From: Chitinophagales bacterium
GTDB taxonomy: Bacteria; Bacteroidota; Bacteroidia; Chitinophagales; Saprospiraceae
DNA length: 64,000 nucleotides
Assembly (NCBI GenBank): GCA_026928325.1
Contig: JAIXKS010000064.1
Location: 1-64,000 of the forward strand
Direction of reading: 5' to 3'
This document shows positions 1 to 9,142 of this stretch, piece by piece; position 1 is the stretch's first letter, and each line of letters opens with the position of its first letter. The position numbers and the translations under genes were made by a program. The notes under the pieces were generated by a model. The model had not been told where the DNA came from and ran no database searches. It worked only from the letters and a program-made list of their open reading frames with translations.

Positions 1-3000
1 CTAACGCACCTGAACCATCATCTCCTTGTGCTACAACATTATTACATGGATTAGCGGGATCGAAACTATCTTGATATATATATGCGTAGGTATCATTATA
101 CTGATCTACTGCACTAAAGGTATAACTTCCTGTAGCAGATACTTGGAATTCAAACACATCATAATATTGAGGTATATAAGCTGCTCCGCATCTATTGAAC
201 AATGGATCGGTATCTTCTAAAACACCCACAAACTCACTAATAGGTGCTATAATATCAACATCCTCACAGTTACATGCTACTACAGGAGCCAATTTATCTT
301 CAATCTTGAAACTTCCCCAGCATCGATTTCCTGAAACAGGATCAATAACTTCGTACATGTGCTCTCCTAGTGGAATGTAAATGGACTTATTCTGTTCAAT
401 CGCATATTTATTTTGCTCATAACCAAATGGCCATATCATAATGGTATAATCACTATAACATCCATAATTACTACCTTCTAAGAACATATCTGCATTCAAT
501 GCTACTTCACAATTTGCATCAGCTGATATGTATAAGAAATTATTACAAGTTAAAGTCTTTGTTGTATTCAATCGACCTTGAACTGTCACCGTAAATGAAC
601 ACGCTTTAATAATCTCGCCAAGGTTGGATACGATTCTATATTGGATTTCATAAGTTCCCTTAGGCAGAAATTCTCCAGGCGTTGGTCCAGATATTTGTTC
701 GACCGTAAAGTAACGACAATCACCTGCTGTTGTTACCAAATTAGGAAGTTGATATTCACAGGTACCATCTGCCAATGTCACTGTTTGATCTTGTGAACAT
801 ACGAGATGGCATGGTGGATCTACAACTGTAATCACCCTTTCGGCTGTCGTCGAACAATTATTCGCATTTGTAACGGTTACTGTATAAGTTGTCGTTACCG
901 GCGGCGTTACAATGATTGTTGCACTTGTCGCTCCTGTACTCCACAAATAAGTTCCGCCTCCTGATGCCGTAAGTGTTGCAGAAGATCCTGTATAGATAAT
1001 ACCATCATTAGGAACAACTCCTGAATTTTCAGTAACTGAAATACTAACCACAGGTACAGGCTGTACCACAATAACTCCTGATATAGTTCCGGAACATCCA
1101 TTGACAGAAGTAACCGTAACGGTGTATGTCGTTGTAGCAGTAGGCGATACTGTAATTGAGGATGTCGTTGCTCCAGTATTCCACAAATACGTTCCACCTC
1201 CAGTTGCAACGATAGTCGCTTCATCTCCAAGACAAATAACGCCATCATTATCTACAAGTCCTGAATTGTCAATATAGGAAATCGTAGGATTTGGCAATGG
1301 ATATACAGTTATCGTAAATGTTTTTGCTACGCCGATACATATTTTATCACTATAAGTAAACTGAGGTGTCACCGTAATGGTAGCCACTTTAGTTGCTCCA
1401 GTGTTGTTGATTGCAACGAAAGATGGAATATTACCATTACCTGAAGCACCAAGTCCGATACTTGGATCACTATTCGTCCAAGTAAATTGGACACCTGTCG
1501 GTGAACCGGTAAAGTTTACAGGTGCCGTAGATGCTCCATGACAAAGTGCTTGGTTTGGTATATTATTTAGTATTACAGTGTCAATAACCACAACAACAAT
1601 CTTAGCTGCCGGGCTCTTACATCCATTATCCACATTAACCCAAATGCTTTGCGGTGAAGTAGCCGGTGTTGTCATTGGATCGTAGCTTGTACCCGTAGCA
1701 ACAGGAATAGCTGTAGGGTCTGCATCCGGATCTACATTATACCAATTATAAACAAGTGGAATATCATAATCCGCAGTTATTTCGAAATTATCAATACGCA
1801 ATGTACCTGTAATATTCGTAGCACCCCAATAATAGACTCTATAACATGACTCTGTATTCAATGGAATCGCACCTCCTGCTGTCGTACATGATGTTCCAGC
1901 AATAGTTCCAGTCAATATTACCGTTCCAGGGTTATTAGCTGTAACTAATGCCCAAGATAATGGACCTGTATTAGAACGTCGGTGTCCCCAATTGATTGCA
2001 TTCACACCATTAAAGGTATAACCACCCACAGGGCTTCCTATACAAAATTCAAAATAATCATTTGATGCAATCGCATCCGCCAAACTTGCATTTCCAATAT
2101 CAAAACCAGAAGCAGATATCGCAGCTGAACAACCAGATCCCGCAGGTTGAGCGATGACACTTTGAAGGCCTATTCCTGCTATTTGAACCGGTCCATTGCC
2201 TGCTTTTGTTGGGTCAGATGAAATCCCTTGTCCACTGATGCCTCCTTCAAAATCCCAAGTTGTCACTACCGTTCCTGCATCTCCAGAAAGTGTTATCAAC
2301 GTACTTTCTCCATAACAATGGATGATTGAATCCGGTACAATTGGCGCAGCAGGTAAATCTCGAATATCAACTATAATTTCACCAATGGCAAAACATCCCG
2401 TTGAAACTTCATACCTAACAAATATTGATCCAGCAACTTTTACTGCATCTAAACCTGAAGTTATCGGATTGATGGCATCTTCTGCATCTTGATAGGTATT
2501 ATGATAAGTAACAACGCCGCCTGTAGGTGATGCTCCTAAATCTACTATTGTAACATCTATTGAATCCGGTGCGCAAACGAAGTCTGGTTGTACAATATCC
2601 AATGTTGGATTTGGAAGTACGGTTATTTTAACACTATCTGGCAAACTTTCACAATCTATCGTACCATCGTAAACTGTTACATAAATAGTTTGAGGGCTTG
2701 TAGATACGGTTGTTCCTGGATCATAACTCAATCCTGTTGCTACAGGAATAGCTCCCGGATTTAACAATGGATCTACAGTATAGAAATTATAGGTGCCAGA
2801 AGGTACTTCGTAGTCTGCGGACAATATCATGTCTGAAATCCTTAGTGTACCAGTCGCATTGGTAGCGCCCCAATAGTACAATCGATAACAAGTCTCTAAT
2901 GGATCTGGCGTTATCGCACCTCCATCACTGTCACAATTGGTACCTGTAATCATTCCTGTAAGTAAAGGATTGGTAAGGTCACTAGCTGGAACAATAGCCC

Positions 3001-6000
3001 AAGAAATAGGACCTGATCCCGATCTTCTGTGAATCCAATTAATCGAAGTAACACCTAGATAATTTACACCAATTTGTGGATTTCCTACACAAAATTCTAT
3101 ATATTCTGCATCAGCAACTGCATCGGCAAGCGTTGCATTTGCTATATCAAATCCAGTTAAGGAAATGGCCGCTGAACAACCAGAACCCATCCCTTGGAAT
3201 GAACTTGATATTCCTGTCCCAACGGTTTGAACAGGTGCATTTTCAGCAACTGTTGTATTTGATGATACACCAACTCCATTAATATTCACTTCAAAATCCC
3301 AAGTAAATGTGATAGGAGCAGTCGTCAAACCTAACGCTGGAGCAAGTATCAAGGTGCTCTCTCCTTCACAAACTTCAATATCGTCGATTACCGGCGGAAC
3401 TATTCCATTATTTACTGTAATCGAGTCTTGAGCAGGTTGGATACATCCCGGATATGCTGCTGTTGAACCTCCATCTGGAGAAATATGTCCATTATCGATG
3501 CCCGTATAAATAAGGTCAATAGCGTATTTTCCAGCTGGAACTCCAGAAGGATTAAAATTACTTCCAGTTACGCCAGTTCCCGACCAAGCATATGTTCCAC
3601 TTCCATTATCTCCGGTAATGGTTGCTGTCAACGGATAATCATCATTGATGTTGATACAATTTGTAAATGGTCCTATTGGATCAATGGCTACATCAGGGTA
3701 TGCACACTTGTTTCCTATTGTACCAACTAAAACTCCATTTTCTAGAATAACTGCTATATAGCCGAGGTTATCAATATGCTTAAATGTATTAGAAACATAG
3801 GTACCTGCCGGCCCTTCTACAAATGTCAAAGAAGACGGTACACATCCTGAACAAGCTCCACTTATAAATTGACCTGGGGCTCCAATCACGGTAATTTGTT
3901 CGTTAAATGTTCCATCATTTCCAAGCTTTGTAGCATCATTATTACATACACATGGATCCGAAATCGAGATCGTATAATCACAATTTGAAGGACAAGTACC
4001 CGGAACAGTAGTAACCGCCATAGATGATGGACTTACTATTGAAGGGTCGTCATCACAACTACATCTTGTAATAATAGTCTGAGCAGGTCCAGTTTGGTTG
4101 TATGCTGGTACAATAGTCGTCCATGTCAATCCATTATCTTCTGAAAATTCTAATGTTGAACCTGATGGACAAGCATTCGATGGTGCCGTTATTAAACCAC
4201 CAGAAACTGAACAATCTGTACATGTACTATTAACAACTGTAACATTCGCAGGTGCAGCTGACAAATCAGGACAAGTGTTGACGCTACAAAAGACTTCTAC
4301 ATCATCAATAAATGCACGTTTTGCTGTCGTTTCTATTTTTAGTTTTGAGTTAGGTGAAACTCCTATAAAATTCGCAGTTACTTGCTCAAAAGAACCAGAC
4401 ATAACTGCTGTATATGTTAATGTTTGTGAACTTCCATCGATAGACACGATTAATCCGCCTTCAACTGTAGTCCAACCTTTTACCATTATATTAACGGTGA
4501 TATCTCCAGTGACATCATTTAATAAGTCTCTTGATTCAATAGAACCATTATTTGAACTTGTTCCGATTCGAACCGCTCCACCTGCTTGATAAGCTCGAAG
4601 AACTGTCGGGAAATTAGCATTACCATTCCAAATGGTTCCAGAACCTCCTGTGGTTGTATTATTTCCATTTAAAATATCACTAAAATCCTCATGGAAACAC
4701 GATACTGATCCTCCACCACAAACTTCTGGAGCCGTCGTTGCATTTGCTTCATTACTAATACATCCTGTGGTATTATCAACGCATCTTGCAAATACTGTAA
4801 ATGCAGTCATTGAATAATCAGGATCAACGGTACTCCAATTCGTGCCATCTACTGACCATTCTAAAGTTGTTCCCGAATCACAGCCTGAAGCAGCAATAGT
4901 TCCATCAGTAGAAGGACAAACATTATCTGTTATTGTTATCACTGGAACTGTTGGTGTAGCACAAGTAGCCGGTACAGTGGTTACAGCTGTAGAAGATGGA
5001 CTAAATATATCCGGATCTTCATCACAAGTACATCTAGTGATAATCGTTTGTGGGGGACCTGTCTGATTATATATAGGTAAAACTATTGACCAAGTGGCAC
5101 CATTATCTACAGAATACTCCATGGTAGATCCATCCGGACATACAGTCGTTGGCGCAACGATGCTTCCTCCTGATACTGTACAACCTGATACACAGCTACT
5201 ATTTGTAATCGTAACATTATCCGGAGCTACTGATAAATCCGGGCAAACACCACAAACTATTTCAACTGCATCAATAAAGCATCGTTGGTTTTGGTTTGTA
5301 GGTTTATCTGTCTCTATTTTCAATACCGAACCGTCCGTCACATTCGTAAAATATGCCCACACCCATTCGAAAGGATCAGCAATTGTTGCTGCATATATCA
5401 AAGATTGAGTTTGTCCGTCGATGCTCACTTTTATGCCGGCTTCAATATTAGTCCATCCCTTGACATTGACTTTAACGATAATATCGCCAGAGACACCGAT
5501 CAATGGTATAGATTCGATAGAACCACCTCTTGGATTTGCGGAATTTCCTAACCGAACAGCACCTCCTGCTTGATACGCCTTAACGACTGTTGGAAAATTA
5601 GCATTACCCGTCCAACCTGTATTTGATCCGTTAGTTGATGTACTGTTTCCATTAATGATATCACTAAAATCTTCACTAAAACAAGTGGATGTACTAGGAA
5701 TACCCGCAGGTAAAACTTCTATTGTATAGTCTTCTGCTTGGCCATAAAAGTAGTAAAGACAAGCATCCTCGGGATATTCATCATAATTCATGATCACCCT
5801 CATCGTTGTTGTACCAGGAACCGCAGAAGCAGGCACTTGAATTTCATTACTAACTTGTTTTGGTCCGCTAGAATAGGAAGGATTTGTGAAACCAACTTGA
5901 TACATCTCATCCATATTATTCCAAAAGCCATCTTGATCCCAGTCAATCCAAACAGTAAAGTAAAAATCATATGCATCTGTAAAAGGCGACGCACCCTGCA

Positions 6001-7462
6001 AAGTAATCGGATAATTAGTTCCCGCAGTTAAATGACCAGTGATACCCGTAAAATCCTGCAAAGACACATCAGTGGAAGGGATATCGTTTAGATTATTAAT
6101 ATCTGCAAATTGTACTTTTGTAATTGGTGCTACGTTATAAATAATATCATAAAAACAATCTGTAGGTAGCGTGGAACAATCTGTACTCAAACAAGGTTTT
6201 GAATCCACCGTATTTTGAATCAAAGTAGCCGGCTGAGGACCAAATCCATTATTTAAATCAATACCAACTCCACCCACTAAATGGCAGTAACTCATGATTG
6301 TTCCGCTAACAGGCAATGGAGCAGTACATCCTTCTGAATATCCCGCAGTAGGTCCACATCCATCAATCGCCGTATCGTCACCATTCCATGCACAAGCGTG
6401 TGTGTGTGGAGATCCCATACTATGTCCCATCTCATGGGTCATAGCCATAATCGTCCATGAATATACTGGAACTTGACCATAAGTAATGTTGACAGCAGAA
6501 TAAGCATATCTGTAAGAAGAACAAAGGGAATTTAGAAAGGCTACACTTGTTGTCGCTGGATATTTAACTAAATGTCCTAAGTCTCCATCAAAATCCTTAA
6601 CCGTATATTTAAAATAATATAGGTTATCCGTATGACTAAAAACATACGGATCCGGTGTTTCCCAAACTTTCACCGAACTCATGGATATTCTGATATCATC
6701 GTTATCGTATAAAATATCTATATTATTATGAACTCCAGTTATCCAATCGAGTACGTCTTGTACATCAGAGTTCAGTTGAAGGAAAATTTCATTGCTAATC
6801 TCATAATAGATACGAACACAATTGGTGGTCGCTCGCACTCCGAGTTGACGTGTTTCCTCTTGGATTTGGTCATCTACATCCAATTTGATATCTTCCACAG
6901 CACAATTGAATGGATTTGAGCCTAGTAGATTTCTATCAGAATAACAGACATAATTCGACTTGTCTTCAGACTTTCCTATGACTATATTTCCATATCTACT
7001 TGAAGATACAACACCTATAATATTGTTATTAAAAAAACTAATTCCCGCTAATGAATTATAATCATCGCCAATGATACCACGATAATATTTTCCAGGTCGA
7101 TAAGGAATAATTTGACCTTTACTATCCCGTGCTTTAAACGTAGTAGTAAGGACCTCTTCTTGATACAACAAGACTTCTATCAAATCCTCCTGATAAGGAA
7201 GCACAATTTTAATAAAGCTTGGTGATTCATTATTAATCCGATCTAGCACTTGGCTATCAATATTCAAGACAGTCACATCTGTAGCGGCACTTTGATATTT
7301 TGCTGAATTCTGGGGGTCATTGTTTTTGGCAAACAAATCAAAATCAACAAACTCTTGTCCACTTCTTTGCAATTGCTTGACCTTTTCAGGTATGATTTTA
7401 TTCTGGCCATTAGAAAGCACAGAAAACATCATTAAGAAAACAAATATGGATAAATTCCTCAT
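1..7462 (-). CDS. Giant secreted reprolysin-like zinc metalloprotease, 3' end outside window
   Basis: One reading frame stays open from an ATG at 7462 to the window edge, giving about 2,487 residues without a stop. It opens with a signal peptide (MRNLSIFVFLMMFSVLSNGQ). A metzincin zinc motif HEMGHSMGSPH starts near residue 343, with a later Met-turn-like SGTIMSYCH; this fits reprolysin-type M12 peptidases. A GEVED-type domain follows near residues 480-580 (motif FYFTVWIDWDQDGFWN). The rest is cysteine-rich adhesive modules, many duplicated: two copies near 5690-5000 and 4720-4020, two near 3330-2650 and 2290-1600, and two PKD/Ig-like GGGTYLWxTGAT units near 1200-860. It is probably exported and cell-surface or secreted. 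The C-terminus, where a T9SS sorting domain would be expected, is not in the window. Substrate is unknown. Confidence 0.88.
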   Translation of the reverse strand, partial: MRNLSIFVFLMMFSVLSNGQNKIIPEKVKQLQRSGQEFVDFDLFAKNNDPQNSAKYQSAATDVTVLNIDSQVLDRINNESPSFIKIVLPYQEDLIEVLLYQEEVLTTTFKARDSKGQIIPYRPGKYYRGIIGDDYNSLAGISFFNNNIIGVVSSSRYGNIVIGKSEDKSNYVCYSDRNLLGSNPFNCAVEDIKLDVDDQIQEETRQLGVRATTNCVRIYYEISNEIFLQLNSDVQDVLDWITGVHNNIDILYDNDDIRISMSSVKVWETPDPYVFSHTDNLYYFKYTVKDFDGDLGHLVKYPATTSVAFLNSLCSSYRYAYSAVNITYGQVPVYSWTIMAMTHEMGHSMGSPHTHACAWNGDDTAIDGCGPTAGYSEGCTAPLPVSGTIMSYCHLVGGVGIDLNNGFGPQPATLIQNTVDSKPCLSTDCSTLPTDCFYDIIYNVAPITKVQFADINNLNDIPSTDVSLQDFTGITGHLTAGTNYPITLQGASPFTDAYDFYFTVWIDWDQDGFWNNMDEMYQVGFTNPSYSSGPKQVSNEIQVPASAVPGTTTMRVIMNYDEYPEDACLYYFYGQAEDYTIEVLPAGIPSTSTCFSEDFSDIINGNSTSTNGSNTGWTGNANFPTVVKAYQAGGAVRLGNSANPRGGSIESIPLIGVSGDIIVKVNVKGWTNIEAGIKVSIDGQTQSLIYAATIADPFEWVWAYFTNVTDGSVLKIETDKPTNQNQRCFIDAVEIVCGVCPDLSVAPDNVTITNSSCVSGCTVSGGSIVAPTTVCPDGSTMEYSVDNGATWSIVLPIYNQTGPPQTIITRCTCDEDPDIFSPSSTAVTTVPATCATPTVPVITITDNVCPSTDGTIAASGCDSGTTLEWSVDGTNWSTVDPDYSMTAFTVFARCVDNTTGCISNEANATTAPEVCGGGSVSCFHEDFSDILNGNNTTTGGSGTIWNGNANFPTVLRAYQAGGAVRIGTSSNNGSIESRDLLNDVTGDITVNIMVKGWTTVEGGLIVSIDGSSQTLTYTAVMSGSFEQVTANFIGVSPNSKLKIETTAKRAFIDDVEVFCSVNTCPDLSAAPANVTVVNSTCTDCSVSGGLITAPSNACPSGSTLEFSEDNGLTWTTIVPAYNQTGPAQTIITRCSCDDDPSIVSPSSMAVTTVPGTCPSNCDYTISISDPCVCNNDATKLGNDGTFNEQITVIGAPGQFISGACSGCVPSSLTFVEGPAGTYVSNTFKHIDNLGYIAVILENGVLVGTIGNKCAYPDVAIDPIGPFTNCININDDYPLTATITGDNGSGTYAWSGTGVTGSNFNPSGVPAGKYAIDLIYTGIDNGHISPDGGSTAAYPGCIQPAQDSITVNNGIVPPVIDDIEVCEGESTLILAPALGLTTAPITFTWDFEVNINGVGVSSNTTVAENAPVQTVGTGISSSFQGMGSGCSAAISLTGFDIANATLADAVADAEYIEFCVGNPQIGVNYLGVTSINWIHRRSGSGPISWAIVPASDLTNPLLTGMITGTNCDSDGGAITPDPLETCYRLYYWGATNATGTLRISDMILSADYEVPSGTYNFYTVDPLLNPGAIPVATGLSYDPGTTVSTSPQTIYVTVYDGTIDCESLPDSVKITVLPNPTLDIVQPDFVCAPDSIDVTIVDLGASPTGGVVTYHNTYQDAEDAINPITSGLDAVKVAGSIFVRYEVSTGCFAIGEIIVDIRDLPAAPIVPDSIIHCYGESTLITLSGDAGTVVTTWDFEGGISGQGISSDPTKAGNGPVQIAGIGLQSVIAQPAGSGCSAAISASGFDIGNASLADAIASNDYFEFCIGSPVGGYTFNGVNAINWGHRRSNTGPLSWALVTANNPGTVILTGTIAGTSCTTAGGAIPLNTESCYRVYYWGATNITGTLRIDNFEITADYDIPLVYNWYNVDPDADPTAIPVATGTSYDPMTTPATSPQSIWVNVDNGCKSPAAKIVVVVIDTVILNNIPNQALCHGASTAPVNFTGSPTGVQFTWTNSDPSIGLGASGNGNIPSFVAINNTGATKVATITVTPQFTYSDKICIGVAKTFTITVYPLPNPTISYIDNSGLVDNDGVICLGDEATIVATGGGTYLWNTGATTSSITVSPTATTTYTVTVTSVNGCSGTISGVIVVQPVPVVSISVTENSGVVPNDGIIYTGSSATLTASGGGTYLWSTGATSATIIVTPPVTTTYTVTVTNANNCSTTAERVITVVDPPCHLVCSQDQTVTLADGTCEYQLPNLVTTAGDCRYFTVEQISGPTPGEFLPKGTYEIQYRIVSNLGEIIKACSFTVTVQGRLNTTKTLTCNNFLYISADANCEVALNADMFLEGSNYGCYSDYTIMIWPFGYEQNKYAIEQNKSIYIPLGEHMYEVIDPVSGNRCWGSFKIEDKLAPVVACNCEDVDIIAPISEFVGVLEDTDPLFNRCGAAYIPQYYDVFEFQVSATGSYTFSAVDQYNDTYAYIYQDSFDPANPCNNVVAQGDDGSGAL
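1600..3330 (-). repeat. Second internal duplication in metalloprotease gene (module C)
   Basis: A module beginning TWDFE and running through GSGCSAAIS, GFDIxNAxLADA, INWxHRRSxxGPxSWA and CYRxYYWGATNxTGTLRI occurs twice in the same frame, at about 3330-2650 and 2290-1600. The order and spacing of these motifs is the same in both copies. The family is not one I can name; it resembles the beta-sandwich modules of large Bacteroidota surface proteins. Boundaries are approximate. Confidence 0.78.
4020..5690 (-). repeat. Tandem internal duplication in metalloprotease gene (modules A/B)
   Basis: Within the metalloprotease frame, a module starting CFxEDFSDIxNGN and ending TIITRCxCDxDP occurs twice, at about 5690-5000 and about 4720-4020. 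Both copies share AYQAGGAVRxG, CPDLSxAPxNVT and NQTGPxQTIITRC. They are separated by a related spacer that also contains a TLEWSVDGTNWST stretch. Each copy is about 690 bp. The copies have diverged at many positions, so this is an old duplication and not an assembly artefact. Boundaries are approximate. Confidence 0.8.
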
Positions 7463-8017
7463 CTATTTAAGTTTTGGGTATATGTTTATAAAATAAAAAA
7501 GGCATGACCATACCAACACAATGGTTGATATCATCACACCTTGTACCTTTGATAAGTCCCTCGCAAACAAATATGTGTTGCAGGCTATCATTATAAGTTG
7601 AGTTTTGGTTACTAAATGTGGCAATAGCACTTACATACTATTATCCGACGCAAAGCTAAGGATAAGTATCTACACCAACAACATTATTATCCAAAAAATA
7701 TTATATATTTTAATTCACTATGTATTTTATTCATTTTTAATGCAATATACATCATATATAAGGATGATTATTAAAAAATGATAGGCTAATTTTTTAAAAA
7801 ATTTGATGAATTAATTCTTAAAAAATGTCGAATCAAAATTGACTTAAAAAGGTTTTAATTTAAAAATCGCAATTTATCCTTGAATTAAACTGAATTGATT
7901 CCATTATTTATAGCGACGAAATCAAGGTATTTTTTCTTAAAATCAATTTTTTTTTTGTAACTCAAGAAAAATTTTGTATATTTGTGAGTTACGTTAATAA
8001 TAAAAAACTAAAACAAT
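7463..8017. other. Divergent intergenic region, AT-rich
   Basis: This 555 bp gap separates the leftward metalloprotease from the rightward phosphatase. It is strongly AT-rich from about 7690 on and holds no convincing open frame. It contains a good rightward promoter candidate (7954-7984) and a weaker leftward one: TAGCTTTG on the minus strand at 7658-7651 with a TTG about 17 bp upstream of it. Nothing else was recognised. Confidence 0.6.
7954..7984 (+). promoter_or_regulatory. Bacteroidota-type promoter for the phosphatase gene
   Basis: TTTG at 7954-7957 is followed after 19 bp by TATATTTG at 7977-7984, matching the known Bacteroidota -33/-7 consensus TTTG and TAnnTTTG. Transcription would start near 7991, about 27 bp before the ATG at 8018. 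Confidence 0.65.
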
Positions 8018-8929
8018 ATGATAGATTTCATTGGAGACATTCATGGACACGCAGACAAACTTGAAGCATTACTGCACAAATTAGGCTATGAAAAAGCGAA
8101 CGGCGCTTATGCGCATCCTGAAAGAAAAGTACTCTTTGTTGGCGATTACATCGACAGAGGCCCATTAATCAGAGAAACTCTTGAAATCGTGAAAGCCATG
8201 GTTGACCATGGGCATGCAATAGCCTTAATGGGTAATCATGAATACAATGCACTCTGTTTTCATTATCAAGAAAGCGAAGGCGGCCACCTTAGGAAGCATC
8301 TCATAAAAAACATTATTCAACACTTTGAGACGCTGAAACAATTCCAAAACCGACAAGAAGAATATGAAGCGTATTTGGATTGGTTTAAAACCCTGCCTCT
8401 GTATTATGAAACAGAAACATTCAAAGCTGTTCACGCTTGTTGGGATAATCATAATATCGAATATCTTAGAAAAAAATTAATCAATGACCGCCTGACTGAC
8501 GATCTCATCTATGAATCGGTGAAGCTCGGAACTGAATTGAATGATGCCATCGATCAAACCCTAAAAGGCAAAGAATTAACTATGCCCGAAGGCTTGTCTT
8601 TTGAAGATAAAGACGGCACAGAAAGGAAAGAAATTCGGATAAAATGGTGGGAAGATCCATCTAAAATGAACTATAAAACGATTAGCATCGAACCACTTGA
8701 AAACTTGCCGGAAACGTCCATTGATACAAGCAAAATGGATCCAAAAGATCATTATAAAGACACCGACAAAAAAGTATTCTTTGGCCATTATTGGCTTAAA
8801 GGAAATCCATCTCTTTACAAAGACAATATCTGTTGCCTAGACTACAGCGTCGCAAAAGGCGGATTGCTTGTCGCATACAGATACAATAATGAATCTACCT
8901 TAGACAATGAAAACTTCATCTATGTTTGA
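8018..8929 (+). CDS. PPP-family metallophosphoesterase (PrpE/diadenosine tetraphosphatase-like)
   Basis: The 303-residue protein carries the metal-binding blocks of the PPP phosphatase family in order: GDIHGH at residues 6-11, GDYIDRG at 42-48 and GNHE at 72-75, then a histidine in VHACWD near 140 and FFGHYW near 255. These ligate a two-metal centre. Family members hydrolyse phosphoproteins or dinucleoside tetraphosphates, and the sequence alone does not decide which. There is no signal peptide or membrane segment, so it is cytoplasmic. An insert of about 100 residues between the catalytic histidines (about 150-245) is rich in charged residues. It is a single-gene unit with its own promoter. 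Start chosen as the first ATG after the promoter. Confidence 0.85.
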   Translation: MIDFIGDIHGHADKLEALLHKLGYEKANGAYAHPERKVLFVGDYIDRGPLIRETLEIVKAMVDHGHAIALMGNHEYNALCFHYQESEGGHLRKHLIKNIIQHFETLKQFQNRQEEYEAYLDWFKTLPLYYETETFKAVHACWDNHNIEYLRKKLINDRLTDDLIYESVKLGTELNDAIDQTLKGKELTMPEGLSFEDKDGTERKEIRIKWWEDPSKMNYKTISIEPLENLPETSIDTSKMDPKDHYKDTDKKVFFGHYWLKGNPSLYKDNICCLDYSVAKGGLLVAYRYNNESTLDNENFIYV

Positions 8930-9013
8930 TCCGTTAAATTGATGGCTCATAATTGTTAAATCAGGGATGAAAAGCTGACCAAAGAATTTTTTAGAAATAT
9001 GAAATCCCACGTA

Positions 9014-9034
9014 TTCATGCATTTTTAGCATGAA
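9014..9034. terminator. Possible hairpin between convergent genes
   Basis: TTCATGC and GCATGAA form a perfect 7-bp stem with a 7-nt AT-rich loop between the convergent phosphatase and FG-GAP genes. No long T-run follows on either strand, so the terminator role is only suggested by position. Confidence 0.35.
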
Positions 9035-9142
9035 CGATCCATAATGATTTAGCTTCCATCTTCAATTTAGCAAACACAATAGAAATTGTTTGGCGCATGA
9101 TAAATCTTATTAACTCAAACTTGGAGTTAAACTATCCGCTCA

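Noticed and set aside
907..1248. A leftward 113-codon frame inside the metalloprotease gene
   Set aside because: It is in a different frame from the long open reading frame. The long frame has recognisable PKD-like repeats at the same place.
4098..4589. A rightward 163-codon frame over the metalloprotease modules
   Set aside because: It is an antisense shadow of the duplicated modules; the leftward frame has domain motifs and a signal peptide.
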